Shown here: piece by piece, positions 7,602 to 17,023 of the stretch | Layout: the number at the start of each line of letters is the position of its first letter | Position numbering within the stretch: position 1 is the first letter of the stretch | NCBI RefSeq assembly: GCF_002741055.1 | Contig: NZ_CP016809.1 | Location: 5,310,501-5,374,500, forward strand | DNA: 64,000 nucleotides | Direction of reading: 5' to 3' | Origin: Paenibacillus ihbetae | Lineage (GTDB): Bacteria > Bacillota > Bacilli > Paenibacillales > Paenibacillaceae | Program-made: the position numbers and the translations under genes | Notes under the pieces: generated by a model | Seen by the model: only the letters and a program-made list of their open reading frames with translations | Database searches by the model: none | What the model was told of the DNA's origin: nothing

Positions 7602-8891
7602 TTACTCCAGACTTTTGCTCAATTTGACAATCTGGTCCCAGCCCTCGTCGATGCTGATTTTACCGAACATGATTGACTGCGTGATGTTGTCGTATTCCTT
7701 CGTGAAGTTGGCCCAGCCGCCCTTATTCCCTGGTCCGGGGTCAAACGCGGCTCCGTCTTTGGACACCTCGTTGATCAGGCCGAGGGCGCTTTTATCGACG
7801 TCCGTAAATTTGGGCTGGAGCGCATCGGCTACGGTTTTGTTAACCGGAATTCCCCGCGAAGTGCCCAAAATTTCTCCGGCTTCCTCGCTATTGACAAACC
7901 AGTCGATGAACTTCTTCGCCTCCTCTTTATATTGGCTGTTGGGGCTGACGCTCCAGTACATGGAGGCTTTCAGCCAGCCGCCTGCCTGGGTTCCCCTCGG
8001 CTGGGTCGTTAACGCCAACACGCCGGGTTTTAAGGCATCCGTTCCGCCGAATTCCGCGGCATGCGCGCCCCGAAGCAGAATCTTCTCCTGAATGAGCAGG
8101 TCCATTTGTGCGTCCTGCGCTTTATCCGAGACGGTGACGTCAGGCGGTGTCACGAGATTATCCTTGCGCAGCTCCGCCCATTTGTTCATCCAATCCTTCC
8201 AGGTAGCCTCGTCATAATGGAATTTTCCGTCCTTGCTCATGGAAAAGCCTTTGCCCATGCTCAGCTGATACGACATGTAGAACGCGCTGTCCGCAGTCAG
8301 GTCACGCGTGAGGTATTGGTCCTTGGCCAGCTTCGGCTTCAGGTCGCGCGCCATGGCAAAAAACTCGTCCCATGTCTTCGGCGGCTGAACGCCGAGGCTA
8401 TCCATCATCGTCTTGTTGTACACCACGCCCCAAGCGTTATTGCCGAGCGGCATCGCGTACAGTTTGCCTTGGTAGGTGCCTGTCTCGAGCAGCACCTTAT
8501 CGATATGGTCCGTCGGTATGGAGGAGAGATCCTCCAGCCGTCCGCTGGACGCCCAATCGTTGAACCAGGCGGCATCCATTTGGAAAATATCCGGCGTGTT
8601 TTTCCCCGCGGACTGGGTCGACAGCTTGTCTTGGTACCCGTCGAATGACTGGTACTCCGGTTCGAATGTGATGTCTGGGTTCTTTTCGGAGTACACATCA
8701 AGCGCTTTCAGAGTTGCGTCATGCCTTGCCTGAGATCCCCACCACATGATTCGGAGCGTGATGGACTTGCCGTCTGCCGGCTCCGTGGATCCGGCTTCTT
8801 CTTTCTTGATTCCGCTGCAAGCGGAGAGAACCAGGGACAGTGACAACACGGCCGCAGCGCCAGCGGCGAGACGGTGCCATGATTTTCTCAT
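7602..8891 (-). CDS. Sugar ABC transporter substrate-binding lipoprotein (locus 1)
   Basis: A 429-residue family 1 extracellular solute-binding protein. The signal peptide ends in the lipobox LVLSAC, so Cys25 becomes the lipid anchor on the outer face of the membrane. The mature part opens with TLRIMWWGSQARHDATLKAL, and the motif WWG-x-Q-x-RHD is shared with the binding protein of locus 2, so the two bind related ligands, probably plant-derived oligosaccharides. It is the last gene of the permease-kinase-regulator operon but has a 160-base gap upstream with its own repeated motif, so a separate promoter is likely. Confidence 0.9.
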   Translation of the reverse strand: MRKSWHRLAAGAAAVLSLSLVLSACSGIKKEEAGSTEPADGKSITLRIMWWGSQARHDATLKALDVYSEKNPDITFEPEYQSFDGYQDKLSTQSAGKNTPDIFQMDAAWFNDWASSGRLEDLSSIPTDHIDKVLLETGTYQGKLYAMPLGNNAWGVVYNKTMMDSLGVQPPKTWDEFFAMARDLKPKLAKDQYLTRDLTADSAFYMSYQLSMGKGFSMSKDGKFHYDEATWKDWMNKWAELRKDNLVTPPDVTVSDKAQDAQMDLLIQEKILLRGAHAAEFGGTDALKPGVLALTTQPRGTQAGGWLKASMYWSVSPNSQYKEEAKKFIDWFVNSEEAGEILGTSRGIPVNKTVADALQPKFTDVDKSALGLINEVSKDGAAFDPGPGNKGGWANFTKEYDNITQSIMFGKISIDEGWDQIVKLSKSLE

Positions 8892-8954
8892 CGGATGAAC
8901 CTCCCTTAATTAACTGATCTGCTTCTTTAACGTACCAAGTCCAGGGCCTTTCTC

Positions 8955-8982
8955 GTAGGCGACAAAACAACGAATCATTTCA
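8955..8982 (-). promoter_or_regulatory. Locus 1 repeated upstream motif, copy 1
   Basis: Read on the minus strand this is TGAAA-N2-ATTYGT-N3-TTTRTCGCCTAC. The same 28-base element (21 identical positions) lies before the first permease gene of the locus. Here it is 63 bases upstream of the binding protein start. It is a candidate binding site for the locus 1 response regulator. Confidence 0.55.
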
Positions 8983-9051
8983 GTATTTTACGATGATCGA
9001 ATGAGGAGGCGAGATGCTCATGAGTCGGAAATTTCTGAACAGAACTGATCA

Positions 9052-10671
9052 TTAGGCTTTGTGAAACTCGGTGGGACTGCGCCCGGTATGCTTTTTGAAC
9101 AGGGTGGTAAAGTAAGGAACATTCCGATACCCGACCCGCTCGGCGATTTCTGCAATCAGCAGTTTCTTCTCGAGAACCATGCTCTTGGCTTTTTCCATGC
9201 GCACCCTGGTTAGATAATCGCCGAAGGTTTCACCTGTAAACTGGCGGAATATGGTACTGAGATAGTTTTTGGAGATATACACCTGGTTGGCCAGATCCTG
9301 AAGATGGATGTTCTCGGCGTAATGTTCATGAATGTATTGGATGATATATTCGACCGTTTCCTTATGCTTGAGGTTTTCATTGGGCGTGTAACGCGAACAG
9401 ATTCGGTTCACTTTGTCCGCTACCCATGCCTTCCACTGCTGGGCATCTTCCACTTGCCCCAATTCTTTGGTCAAGTCCGTGAGAGAGAGCTCATCGTCGA
9501 GCCGGATGCCGGACTCGTACAGAGTAAAGGAGAGGATGGCGAACAGCTGTGTTCCGATGGCGGTAAGTTCGTCGGACTGAAGCTGGGCCGCGCCGCTGTC
9601 CTTGCGGAAGAAGTCCTCCAGCGCCAGCAGGGCTCTGGGCTCGTCAAAGGTCCTTACTGCGTCGGCCATCTCCTGGAAAAACCGCACCGGCCGTATGTTC
9701 CGTGGTGCTGAACGCCGGATGCCGCCTTCGTTATATACGTAGACGCAGGGATGGGCGGAATCCGGTTCGCGCCGCTCGGCGAGTGCTTGGAAGGCTTCTT
9801 CGGTAGAATCGGAGATGGCAAGCCAGTTGTCCTTGCGGAGACCGACACCGATATGCAGCTTGACCCTGAGGAATCGATGCACGGACGAAATGATTCGCCC
9901 TGCCAGCGCGAGAACTTCCAAGCGGAACGCTTCGGACGGCCAGGAAAGGGGCTTATACAACAGCAGTGCCATATGGTGACTATGCAGCTCCAGGAAATAG
10001 CTTCGCAGACCGTCCTGACCGGCCAGCTCCTCTACCGTGTTGCCCACGGCGAACCGGAACAGGTGCCAGTCCCGAACGGAGATTCCTTCCATACGTCCTT
10101 GGCGTTTAATTTCTAAAGCTAGCATCATGAATTGGGCATTCTTCCAGCCCAGCCGGTCCAGCATGCGGGAGGGATCCGCTAGCGGGGAGGAGGACCCTCC
10201 GGTGAGTACGGATTTGACCCATTCCCTTTCCAGATACGGCTCATACTGCATGAGTCGGTTTTGTAGATCCCGCTCTCTGTTTTCCAACGCTCGGCGCTCC
10301 GTTAGCTCGCGGGTGACGCGCTGCAGCACTTCCCGGATCGTGGCCGGTGAGGCCGGCTTGGGCAAATAATCGTCGACCTGAAGCCGCAGTGCCTTGCGAG
10401 CATATTCAAAATCCGAATACCCGCTCAAAATGATGATTTTGCCGGTGTACTGCTGCTTACGGAGCTGTTCGATCATGTCGAGACCATTCATTACCGGCAT
10501 ATAGATATCCGTGATGACGATGTCAGGTTTGCTTGACTCGATCAGCCGGAGTCCTTCTTCGCCATCCATGGCCTCCCCGACAGGCCGTACGCCGAGCTGC
10601 TCCCAAGGGATTAACCGGGACATGCCGCCGAGCGCTTGCCGGTCGTCATCCACGATAGCAATGGTCCACAT
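9052..10671 (-). CDS. YesN-type response regulator, AraC output (locus 1)
   Basis: A 539-residue regulator. Its receiver domain has the acidic pocket VDDD (Asp8-10), phosphoacceptor Asp55 in VITDIYMP and Lys105 in YLPKPAS. A long linker of about 300 residues follows, then a C-terminal AraC double helix-turn-helix (HLQDLANQVYISKNYLSTIF and IAEIAERVGYRNVPYFTTLF). It should activate transport genes when the neighbouring kinase senses its sugar. The ATG lies 26 bases inside the end of the kinase gene, so the two are translationally coupled. The frame continues far upstream inside the kinase gene, but without a suitable start. Confidence 0.9.
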   Translation of the reverse strand: MWTIAIVDDDRQALGGMSRLIPWEQLGVRPVGEAMDGEEGLRLIESSKPDIVITDIYMPVMNGLDMIEQLRKQQYTGKIIILSGYSDFEYARKALRLQVDDYLPKPASPATIREVLQRVTRELTERRALENRERDLQNRLMQYEPYLEREWVKSVLTGGSSSPLADPSRMLDRLGWKNAQFMMLALEIKRQGRMEGISVRDWHLFRFAVGNTVEELAGQDGLRSYFLELHSHHMALLLYKPLSWPSEAFRLEVLALAGRIISSVHRFLRVKLHIGVGLRKDNWLAISDSTEEAFQALAERREPDSAHPCVYVYNEGGIRRSAPRNIRPVRFFQEMADAVRTFDEPRALLALEDFFRKDSGAAQLQSDELTAIGTQLFAILSFTLYESGIRLDDELSLTDLTKELGQVEDAQQWKAWVADKVNRICSRYTPNENLKHKETVEYIIQYIHEHYAENIHLQDLANQVYISKNYLSTIFRQFTGETFGDYLTRVRMEKAKSMVLEKKLLIAEIAERVGYRNVPYFTTLFKKHTGRSPTEFHKA

Positions 10672-12433
10672 GATTTCTTCCCCCTTCCTGATCCTGCTGT
10701 TGATCCAGCTTCGGCCAGTAGATCTCCGCTTCGGTGCCTGGCACATCGGCACGGTTGCGAAGCGAAACGCCAAAGGGCGGACCGAAATAAACCTGAATAC
10801 GTTCCGTTACGTTGCGGATGCCGTATCCGCCCGTCTGATGGCGTTTCCGCGTTTTCCAGTCTTCGTGCAGCCCGATGCCGTCGTCCCGAATCCAAATCCG
10901 GATGCCTCTGTCCTCTTCCTGACATGTCAAATGGATCCGGCCTTGGCGTCTGCCATGAAAACCGTGCATAACGGCGTTTTCCACAAAGGGCTGCAGGGTG
11001 AGTTTCGGAATCATCAGATGCTGTATATCCTTCGGGCAATCGATGTGCCATTCCAATCCTTCGCCCCACTTGAACTGTTGGATTTTCAGATAGCAATCCA
11101 CGTGCAAAAGCTCTTCCTGAATCGAAATCATGGATTCGCCGCCCGACAGACCAATACGGAACATTTGCCCCATCAGCTCGAGCACGCGGCTGATTTTCTC
11201 TTGACCGGCTTCAAGCGCCATCCAATTCAGCTGGTCCAAGGTGTTGTAGAGAAAATGGGGGTTAATCATTGCTTGAAGCGCCTTAATCTCTGCTTCGCGC
11301 TGTGCCTTATACTGCTGCTCCAGCGACTGATACAGCGTTTCGATCCGCTCGGTGAGCTTGCGGTAGCCGCTGAACAAGCTGCCGAATTCGTTGCGGTATT
11401 CGGTGGGCAGCGGCTGCCTGCGCTTCCCGGGATTGAACGCCTGCATCAGCTGAATCAGTTTCCGGATCGGCCGCGTGAAATTCCGGGAAAGGAACAATGT
11501 GAAGAACAGGGACAGCAAAATGGCGACGGCTCCCACAATAGCCATGGTCCACGCAAGGCGGACACTTCCGTTGGTAATTTCCTTCCAGGGAGTGAGTTCC
11601 ACCAGCATCCAGCTGCCAGGGGATGTCCGGGACCATACGGTAAGCATGTTCTTCTCCGGCAGCGAGCCGGCGGCGGCCAGAAGATGACGCGCATGGCCGG
11701 TGTCCCCGCTGACCTGCTCCAGGATCGTGTTGATTTCCTCGGGAGGCGGAGCAATCCGGGTGTGCATGATCATCCGGCCGCCGGAGTCGAGCAGGAGCCG
11801 GCTGGCCAAGGAATTATCTTCCGTCAGAATGTCCTGCAAGAATTTGACCCGGACATTGATAATCAGAATTCCGTGGTTCACACCGTCAAGCGAAGTGATT
11901 TTACGGACAAAGCTGATCACCTGCTGTTTCCCCTGCGGCGAACCGACCTCACGCTGGCCAATCCAGAGAAAGTCGGATTTGTCGATGGCCGGATACCAGT
12001 TCTCCCATCTGGCTGTGGCTAGCGGAAGGTACTGAATGTTGGCGTTGGGATCGACCTGAAGCGGATCGTTCATATAAATCTGAAAAGAAAACATCGAGCG
12101 CGAGCTGTTCAGCATTGGCGCCAAATAATCCCGATTCAGCTCGTCCCTGGCCTTCTTGCGTGCATAATAATCTCCTTTCATCGTTAAATAGTTGACCAGA
12201 GGCGAGTTGATGGACACGGCTAGTGAGGTTTGCTCCACAGCGCTCATCTGGTCGGTAAGCTGTTTGTTGAGCTGCTGCAGCACCGCCTGCTGGTACATGG
12301 AGGCGCTGTTCGCCTGCTCATCAGCCGAGAAGCGATAACTAACAATCATCATGATCGTGATGAGGACTGCGATAAAACCGGCAAAACTGAAGAAAAAAAC
12401 GTAATCGATGCGGAACGTGCGAAACGGATTCAT
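10646..12433 (-). CDS. YesM-type sensor histidine kinase (locus 1)
   Basis: A 595-residue membrane sensor. The first helix is at about residues 12-33, an extracytoplasmic sensing region of about 260 residues follows, the second helix is near residue 290, then a HAMP domain. The His_kinase domain has phospho-acceptor His393 in the motif INPHFLYN, and the ATPase part has N (QPFVENAVMHG) and G (RDDGIG) boxes. I chose ATG 12433 because GGGGAGGAG stands seven bases before it; another ATG nine codons upstream has no such site. It partners the YesN-type regulator that follows. Confidence 0.9.
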   Translation of the reverse strand: MNPFRTFRIDYVFFFSFAGFIAVLITIMMIVSYRFSADEQANSASMYQQAVLQQLNKQLTDQMSAVEQTSLAVSINSPLVNYLTMKGDYYARKKARDELNRDYLAPMLNSSRSMFSFQIYMNDPLQVDPNANIQYLPLATARWENWYPAIDKSDFLWIGQREVGSPQGKQQVISFVRKITSLDGVNHGILIINVRVKFLQDILTEDNSLASRLLLDSGGRMIMHTRIAPPPEEINTILEQVSGDTGHARHLLAAAGSLPEKNMLTVWSRTSPGSWMLVELTPWKEITNGSVRLAWTMAIVGAVAILLSLFFTLFLSRNFTRPIRKLIQLMQAFNPGKRRQPLPTEYRNEFGSLFSGYRKLTERIETLYQSLEQQYKAQREAEIKALQAMINPHFLYNTLDQLNWMALEAGQEKISRVLELMGQMFRIGLSGGESMISIQEELLHVDCYLKIQQFKWGEGLEWHIDCPKDIQHLMIPKLTLQPFVENAVMHGFHGRRQGRIHLTCQEEDRGIRIWIRDDGIGLHEDWKTRKRHQTGGYGIRNVTERIQVYFGPPFGVSLRNRADVPGTEAEIYWPKLDQQQDQEGGRNHVDHCYRG

Positions 12434-12590
12434 GCGTTTTCTCCTCCCCTTGGAAGCCATAAGGTCGCTGAACGTGCTGCTGCCTCATTGCCACGTTGGC
12501 GGAAGCCGGATGATCGAGATGTCCGGCTTGGCCGCGGCTTGAAGAAGAACCGGAAGAACACAGCACAGTATCCGTTTACCGCTATGAAAT

Positions 12591-13427
12591 CTAACCTTTC
12601 AGCCCGGATGTGGCAATCCCTTCCACGAAATGCTTTTGCGCCAGAAAGAAAATGACCACCGGCGGCAGAACGGAGAGCAGGGATACGGCAAGCAGCTGCC
12701 CCCATGGAACGGCTGACTGGGAGTCGATAAACATTCTGAGCGCGAGCGGGACCGTGTACTTATCCACGGTATTCAGATAAATCAGCGGCCCAAAGTATTC
12801 GTCCCAGCCCCAAATAAACGAGAATATTGTTACCGTAATGAGCGCAGGCAGGGTCAGCGGCATTACGATGCGCAGATAAATGCCGAACCAGGAGCAGCCG
12901 TCGATTTTCGCGGACTCATCGAGCTCTCGCGGAATGCCGCGGATGAACTGGACAATCAGGAATATAAAGAAGGCTCCGCCCATGGCTGATGGGACGATCA
13001 GGGGCAGATACGTGTTGATCCAGTCGAAGGAATGGAACATCGTATACTGCGGGATGAGCGTGACTTGTCCGGGAAGCATCAGGGTCATAAGCAGGATGGA
13101 GAACCATAAACCCTTTAGCGGAAAGGACAGTCTTGCGAAGCCGAAAGCCACCAGGCTGGCGGAAATGACGTGGATAATCGTTGTTGCCACGTTGAGCTTG
13201 AGGCTGTTCATAAAGAAGCGTGTAAATGTATACTTGGGCAGCGCCATCCAGCCTTCCGTATAATTTTGCCATAACCATACTTTGGGGAACAGAGTGGGTA
13301 GACTGATTTCCGGTGTCGATTTGAAGGAGGCGCCGATCCACCAAAGTACGGGATAAAACATCACAAAACAGAATGCAATCATCAGCACATGGACCAGCCA
13401 GTTTTGTTTATTATGAGCACCTGTCAT
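12591..13427 (-). CDS. Sugar ABC transporter permease, MalG/AraQ type (locus 1)
   Basis: A 278-residue inner-membrane permease with six predicted helices. The cytoplasmic EAA loop is ELDESAKIDGCSWFGIYLRI, the contact for the ATPase. The C-terminus KHFVEGIATSGLKG is typical of the AraQ/YtcP group. Its start overlaps the stop of the preceding permease by four bases (ATGA). No ATPase gene is nearby, so a shared MsmX-like ATPase elsewhere in the genome is presumed to power it. Confidence 0.92.
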   Translation of the reverse strand: MTGAHNKQNWLVHVLMIAFCFVMFYPVLWWIGASFKSTPEISLPTLFPKVWLWQNYTEGWMALPKYTFTRFFMNSLKLNVATTIIHVISASLVAFGFARLSFPLKGLWFSILLMTLMLPGQVTLIPQYTMFHSFDWINTYLPLIVPSAMGGAFFIFLIVQFIRGIPRELDESAKIDGCSWFGIYLRIVMPLTLPALITVTIFSFIWGWDEYFGPLIYLNTVDKYTVPLALRMFIDSQSAVPWGQLLAVSLLSVLPPVVIFFLAQKHFVEGIATSGLKG

Positions 13428-14392
13428 TTGCGACCCTCCGTTTCGGTTTCGTAGAAGACCCAGTATTTGGACGCGATAAAATTAAGCGCCGTGGCGATGC
13501 CAATGATAACGAGCAATATCCAGGCCAAGGCTGATGCGTAGCCCATCTGTAGGGATCCGAAGGCTTTATTGTACAGAAACAGGGCGAACATCTCGGTTGA
13601 ATTGACCGGTCCTCCATTCGTGACAACAAAAGCCGATGTGAACATCTGGAATGCGTTGATGATGCCCATGATCAGATTAAAGAGGATGACCGGGGATAAC
13701 ATCGGTAAGGTAATCCGGATAAACTTGCGAAGCGGCGAGGCCCCGTCCACGGATGCGGCTTCATATAACTCACTTGGGATTTGCTTAAGGCCGGCAAGGA
13801 AAATAATCATCGACGAGCCGAACTGCCATGCCGTTAGAAGTACCAGGGTGCCGAGGGCGGTGGACGGGGTGCCAATCCAGTTTTTGGGGGCGATTCCGAC
13901 CCATATCGCGAGCTGATTAATAAAGCCGTTCAGACCGAAAATATTGCGCCAGAGCACGGCGACCGCCAAGCTTCCGCCAATTAGTGAGGGCAGGTAAATG
14001 ATCGTCCGGTAGAAGGATATGCCCCGGATGTTCCGGTTGAGCAGCAGGGCTATAGCCAGCGCTACCAGCAGTTTCAGCGGGACGGAAGCGATCACATACA
14101 GAAATGTCACTTTCAACGAATTGAAGAAAAGCCGATCGTGAGCAATAACCTGGAAGTTCTTGATACCGATCCAGCGGGCCGGCTCCAACAGCGAATATTC
14201 CGTGAAGGATAGATAGAAGGACTGGATAATGGGCCACAGCTGTAAAATGAGAAAGCCCAGCAGCCAGGGGGCGATGAACAGGTAACCAGCTAACGGAGCG
14301 TTCCAGCGCCCTTTGAATGTTTTGGTGGCAACCGTTTTCATGCCTTTGTACAGTCCGGCCTTGTCCGGCGACTGTACCGTTTGTGCATTCAT
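13424..14392 (-). CDS. Sugar ABC transporter permease, MalF/LplB type (locus 1)
   Basis: A 322-residue permease with six helices plus a basic N-terminal tail of about 30 residues; EAA loop [20 protein letters not shown]. It is the first gene of the locus 1 operon and pairs with the MalG-type permease that follows. A 28-base motif lies 58 bases upstream and is repeated before the binding protein gene. The minus-strand element TACAAT (14430-14425) may be the -10; the -35 is poor, as expected for an activated promoter. Confidence 0.92.
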   Translation of the reverse strand: MNAQTVQSPDKAGLYKGMKTVATKTFKGRWNAPLAGYLFIAPWLLGFLILQLWPIIQSFYLSFTEYSLLEPARWIGIKNFQVIAHDRLFFNSLKVTFLYVIASVPLKLLVALAIALLLNRNIRGISFYRTIIYLPSLIGGSLAVAVLWRNIFGLNGFINQLAIWVGIAPKNWIGTPSTALGTLVLLTAWQFGSSMIIFLAGLKQIPSELYEAASVDGASPLRKFIRITLPMLSPVILFNLIMGIINAFQMFTSAFVVTNGGPVNSTEMFALFLYNKAFGSLQMGYASALAWILLVIIGIATALNFIASKYWVFYETETEGRK

Positions 14393-14450
14393 GATTAATC
14401 ACCTCTCGCCTATTGATAGCTCACATTGTATCTTGATGAAAATCAGGCCT

Positions 14451-14478
14451 GTAGGCGATAAATGTACAAATTCTTTCA
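14451..14478 (-). promoter_or_regulatory. Locus 1 repeated upstream motif, copy 2
   Basis: This is the second copy of the 28-base element found before the binding protein gene, in the same orientation relative to transcription and at nearly the same distance from the start codon (58 versus 63 bases). It is the probable target of the YesN-type regulator of this locus. Confidence 0.55.
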
Positions 14479-14694
14479 TTATTGAATGATTTAGGTACGA
14501 GATCATGAGATAGTGCAAGAACACTTACCGTATGCCAATTCCTGAATGTGCTGATTAGGATCGTTCGTAAATAATCCGCCGTGATAACAGGCTTTTCGAT
14601 TTCACTAAGCGAACACTTCCAAGACTTGTTTTCAAAGCTGGATCATAGCAGACACACGGCCGATATAATCCAAATTCTGGTGTGATATAATGAT

Positions 14695-14844
14695 CTAGTG
14701 AATGTCTTGAATAGCAAAGCCGACGTCCGGCAGTTGCCCCTGAATCAGCGCGAACTGTCCGGGATAGGCGTTATCGAAAAGGATCCGTTCTTGATGACCC
14801 CATAGGAATGTCGGTTGGATCGGTTTGATTCGCGCAAAACACAT
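14695..14844 (-). pseudogene. Short ORF, probably the 3' end of a lost gene
   Basis: A 49-codon frame (MCFARIKPIQPTFLWGHQ...VGFAIQDIH) has natural-looking composition but no convincing ribosome site. It lies alone in the 570-base gap between locus 1 and the YlmA-like gene. I take it as the C-terminal fragment of a deleted gene and do not recognise the family. Apart from the locus 1 promoter region and the YlmA promoter, I see nothing else in this gap. Confidence 0.3.
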
Positions 14845-14906
14845 AAATCAATTTTTAGCAATAGTCCATGTTGCTTTTTTGTAATTGAAGTTCCCTCTTT
14901 TCGCTA

Positions 14907-14934
14907 TTGAGGAATATGTAATTGCTGATATAAT
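14907..14934 (+). promoter_or_regulatory. Sigma-A promoter of the YlmA-like gene
   Basis: TTGAGG (14907-14912), 16 bases, then a perfect TATAAT (14929-14934). The start codon of the ATPase gene follows 51 bases later. Confidence 0.65.
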
Positions 14935-14985
14935 CCTTGAAAAGAGAAAAGCAGAGACAAAGCACAAGAAGGAGTGGGAGCAGCA

Positions 14986-15774
14986 ATGAGCTCGATAATT
15001 GATTTGAATGAAGTAACCTGGAGACGGGAGCAGAAGACCGTGCTGTCCGGCGTCAACTGGACCGTCAAACCTGGGGAGCATTGGGCCGTTCTGGGTTTGA
15101 ACGGATCAGGGAAGACAACGATCCTGAATATGATTAACGGTTATATCTGGCCGACCAGCGGCAGTGTCTCCGTACTCGGTCACCGTTTCGGAACGGTAGA
15201 TTTAAGAGAGCTCCGGAAATCAATCGGCTGGGTGAGCTCCTCGCTCCAGGAGCGGATCCGTCCGAACGAATCGACGATTGACGTTGTCATCAGCGGCAAG
15301 CACGCTTCCATTGGTTTGTATCAGAAGATAGATGAGGATGACCGGGCGCAGGCGGAACAGCTGATGAAGGATTTTAATTGTTATCACCTGCTTGGACGTA
15401 CATATGAAACCTGTTCACAAGGGGAGAAGCAAAAGCTGCTGATTGCCAGAGCTCTTATGGCATCCCCAAGGCTGCTGATTCTGGATGAAGCCTGCAACGG
15501 GCTGGATTTTCTGTCGCGGGAAGCGCTATTGGCAAGCATTACGGCGCTTGCCTCGAAGCCGGATGCTCCGACGCTGCTGTTCGTGACGCATCATATCGAA
15601 GAGATTTTGCCGATTTTTTCGCATTCCCTTTTAATCCGTCGCGGAAGCGTGTTTAACCAGGGAAGCTCGAAGGACATGCTGACCAGCGGCAATTTGACCG
15701 CCTTCTTCGAAACGCCGGTCGAGGTGAGCTGGCAGAACGAGCGGGCCTGGATGTCGATTCCCGATTTATCGTAG
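14986..15774 (+). CDS. ylmA: YlmA/ModF-like ABC ATPase
   Basis: A 262-residue ABC ATPase without a partner membrane gene. Walker A is GLNGSGKTT (37-45), the signature is CSQGEKQK in place of the usual LSGGQ, and Walker B is LLILDEACNGLD. The N-terminus LNEVTWRREQKTVLSGVNW and the GWVSSSLQE stretch match what I recall of Bacillus subtilis YlmA, whose role is unclear; soluble ATPases of this group may act in translation or repair rather than transport. ATG 14986 has GGAG five bases upstream. Confidence 0.82.
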   Translation: MSSIIDLNEVTWRREQKTVLSGVNWTVKPGEHWAVLGLNGSGKTTILNMINGYIWPTSGSVSVLGHRFGTVDLRELRKSIGWVSSSLQERIRPNESTIDVVISGKHASIGLYQKIDEDDRAQAEQLMKDFNCYHLLGRTYETCSQGEKQKLLIARALMASPRLLILDEACNGLDFLSREALLASITALASKPDAPTLLFVTHHIEEILPIFSHSLLIRRGSVFNQGSSKDMLTSGNLTAFFETPVEVSWQNERAWMSIPDLS

Positions 15775-15893
15775 GCAATCTTCATGAAATTCAGGTGACG
15801 CTACCAGCCCAGAAGTACGTTGCTCATCCGCTTGATGGGAGGCTGCATAATCGCACCAGCGTTTCTATTTGATGTCTAGGGAGTGTTGCGGAA

Positions 15894-16973
15894 TTGACAA
15901 ATCCAACGATGGCTGGCTTAAGGCTGTTGTCCCAGGGGATCGGAAGCATGAAGTTTAATACACCGGAACAAGTCGTAAAAGGATTAGGCGCAGTTCAAGC
16001 CCAGGATTTCGGCCAGGCGGTCTGGGGAGTTGGTTTGCGAACGGCTTCCGCTGGGCTGCCGGATGTAGAACTGGCAATTGCTAAGCGGAAAATTGTGCTT
16101 ACCTGGCCGATGCGGGGGACGATTTTTATGGTGCCGGCCGAGGATGTTCTATGGATGTTGAAGCTGACCGCCCCTCGATTACAAACCCATGACAAGCGGA
16201 GACAGGCGGAGCTCGGACTCGATGGAGAAATACTGAAGCGCTGCAGAAGCTTAATCGAAAGAGCGCTGCACGATGGAATTCCCGTACCACGCCCGGATTT
16301 GATGACGGTTCTGGAGGAAGACGGCATCTCAACGAAGAATGGCTTGGGGAACTATGTCCTTGGATATTTGAGCCGGGACGGCATGCTCTGCTTTGGACCG
16401 CGGGAAGGCAATCAACAAACCTTTGTTTTGCTGGAAGCATGGGTCGGGCAATTAAAGGAGCTGACAACCGAGGAAGCTTTGGCTGAGCTTGCCATGCGTT
16501 ATTTTACCGGACACGGTCCTGCTACGGTTCAGGATTTTGCATGGTGGACCGGGCTTTCGCTGTCTGAAGCAAAGCGCGGCGTGGAGTCTGTTTCAGATGT
16601 TCTGCAGAAGATCAAGATCGACAGCGCAGTGTATTGGATGTCGGCTTCCTTACTGGAGACTCAGCAGGAGCAGCCAGCTGTCCACCTTTTACCGGGATTC
16701 GATGAGTATTACTTGGGCTATAAGGCGCGGGATGCCGTGATTGAACCGGAACACGATCCGAAGATCGCCCCGTATCGCAACGGAGTGTTTCAGCCAATGA
16801 TCGTTGTGGACGGCCGAATTGCCGGCGTATGGAGGAGGGAGATCAAGCGTAACGGAGTCGAGGTCACTTTTGCCCCCTTCACGCCGCTCGAGGATCGGAA
16901 GGAGGATATTCTCGCGGCTGCCCGGGGATATGCCGAATTTCTGGGTCTCCCGCTGTTTGTAAGCGACATATAG
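15894..16973 (+). CDS. AlkZ-family winged-helix protein (possible DNA glycosylase)
   Basis: A 359-residue protein of the winged-helix family that includes the Streptomyces glycosylase AlkZ, which removes bulky or crosslinked bases from DNA. The Q-x-Q motif expected in the active site is present as GAVQAQDFGQAVWG. The family core also shows TWPMRGTIFMVPAEDVLWML and, near the end, LLPGFDEYYLGY. The start is TTG 15894 (GGGAG about ten bases upstream) or ATG 15909. Its role in alkylation or crosslink repair is inferred from the family. It is a single gene, with DinB following 50 bases on. Confidence 0.8.
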   Translation: MTNPTMAGLRLLSQGIGSMKFNTPEQVVKGLGAVQAQDFGQAVWGVGLRTASAGLPDVELAIAKRKIVLTWPMRGTIFMVPAEDVLWMLKLTAPRLQTHDKRRQAELGLDGEILKRCRSLIERALHDGIPVPRPDLMTVLEEDGISTKNGLGNYVLGYLSRDGMLCFGPREGNQQTFVLLEAWVGQLKELTTEEALAELAMRYFTGHGPATVQDFAWWTGLSLSEAKRGVESVSDVLQKIKIDSAVYWMSASLLETQQEQPAVHLLPGFDEYYLGYKARDAVIEPEHDPKIAPYRNGVFQPMIVVDGRIAGVWRREIKRNGVEVTFAPFTPLEDRKEDILAAARGYAEFLGLPLFVSDI

Positions 16974-17023
16974 CAAGAGAGAGAGAGAGGTTTATCATAT
17001 TTCAGCAAAAGGAGAGGACGCAC

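Noticed and set aside
10511..12022. A 503-codon open frame on the plus strand opposite the locus 1 kinase
   Set aside because: It is a shadow of the histidine kinase gene: it has no ribosome site and no recognisable domain, and the minus-strand frame has the full kinase motifs.
14695..14844. Functional small protein in the 14.4-15.0 kb gap
   Set aside because: The frame is protein-like but has no ribosome site and begins abruptly; listed only as a likely gene fragment.
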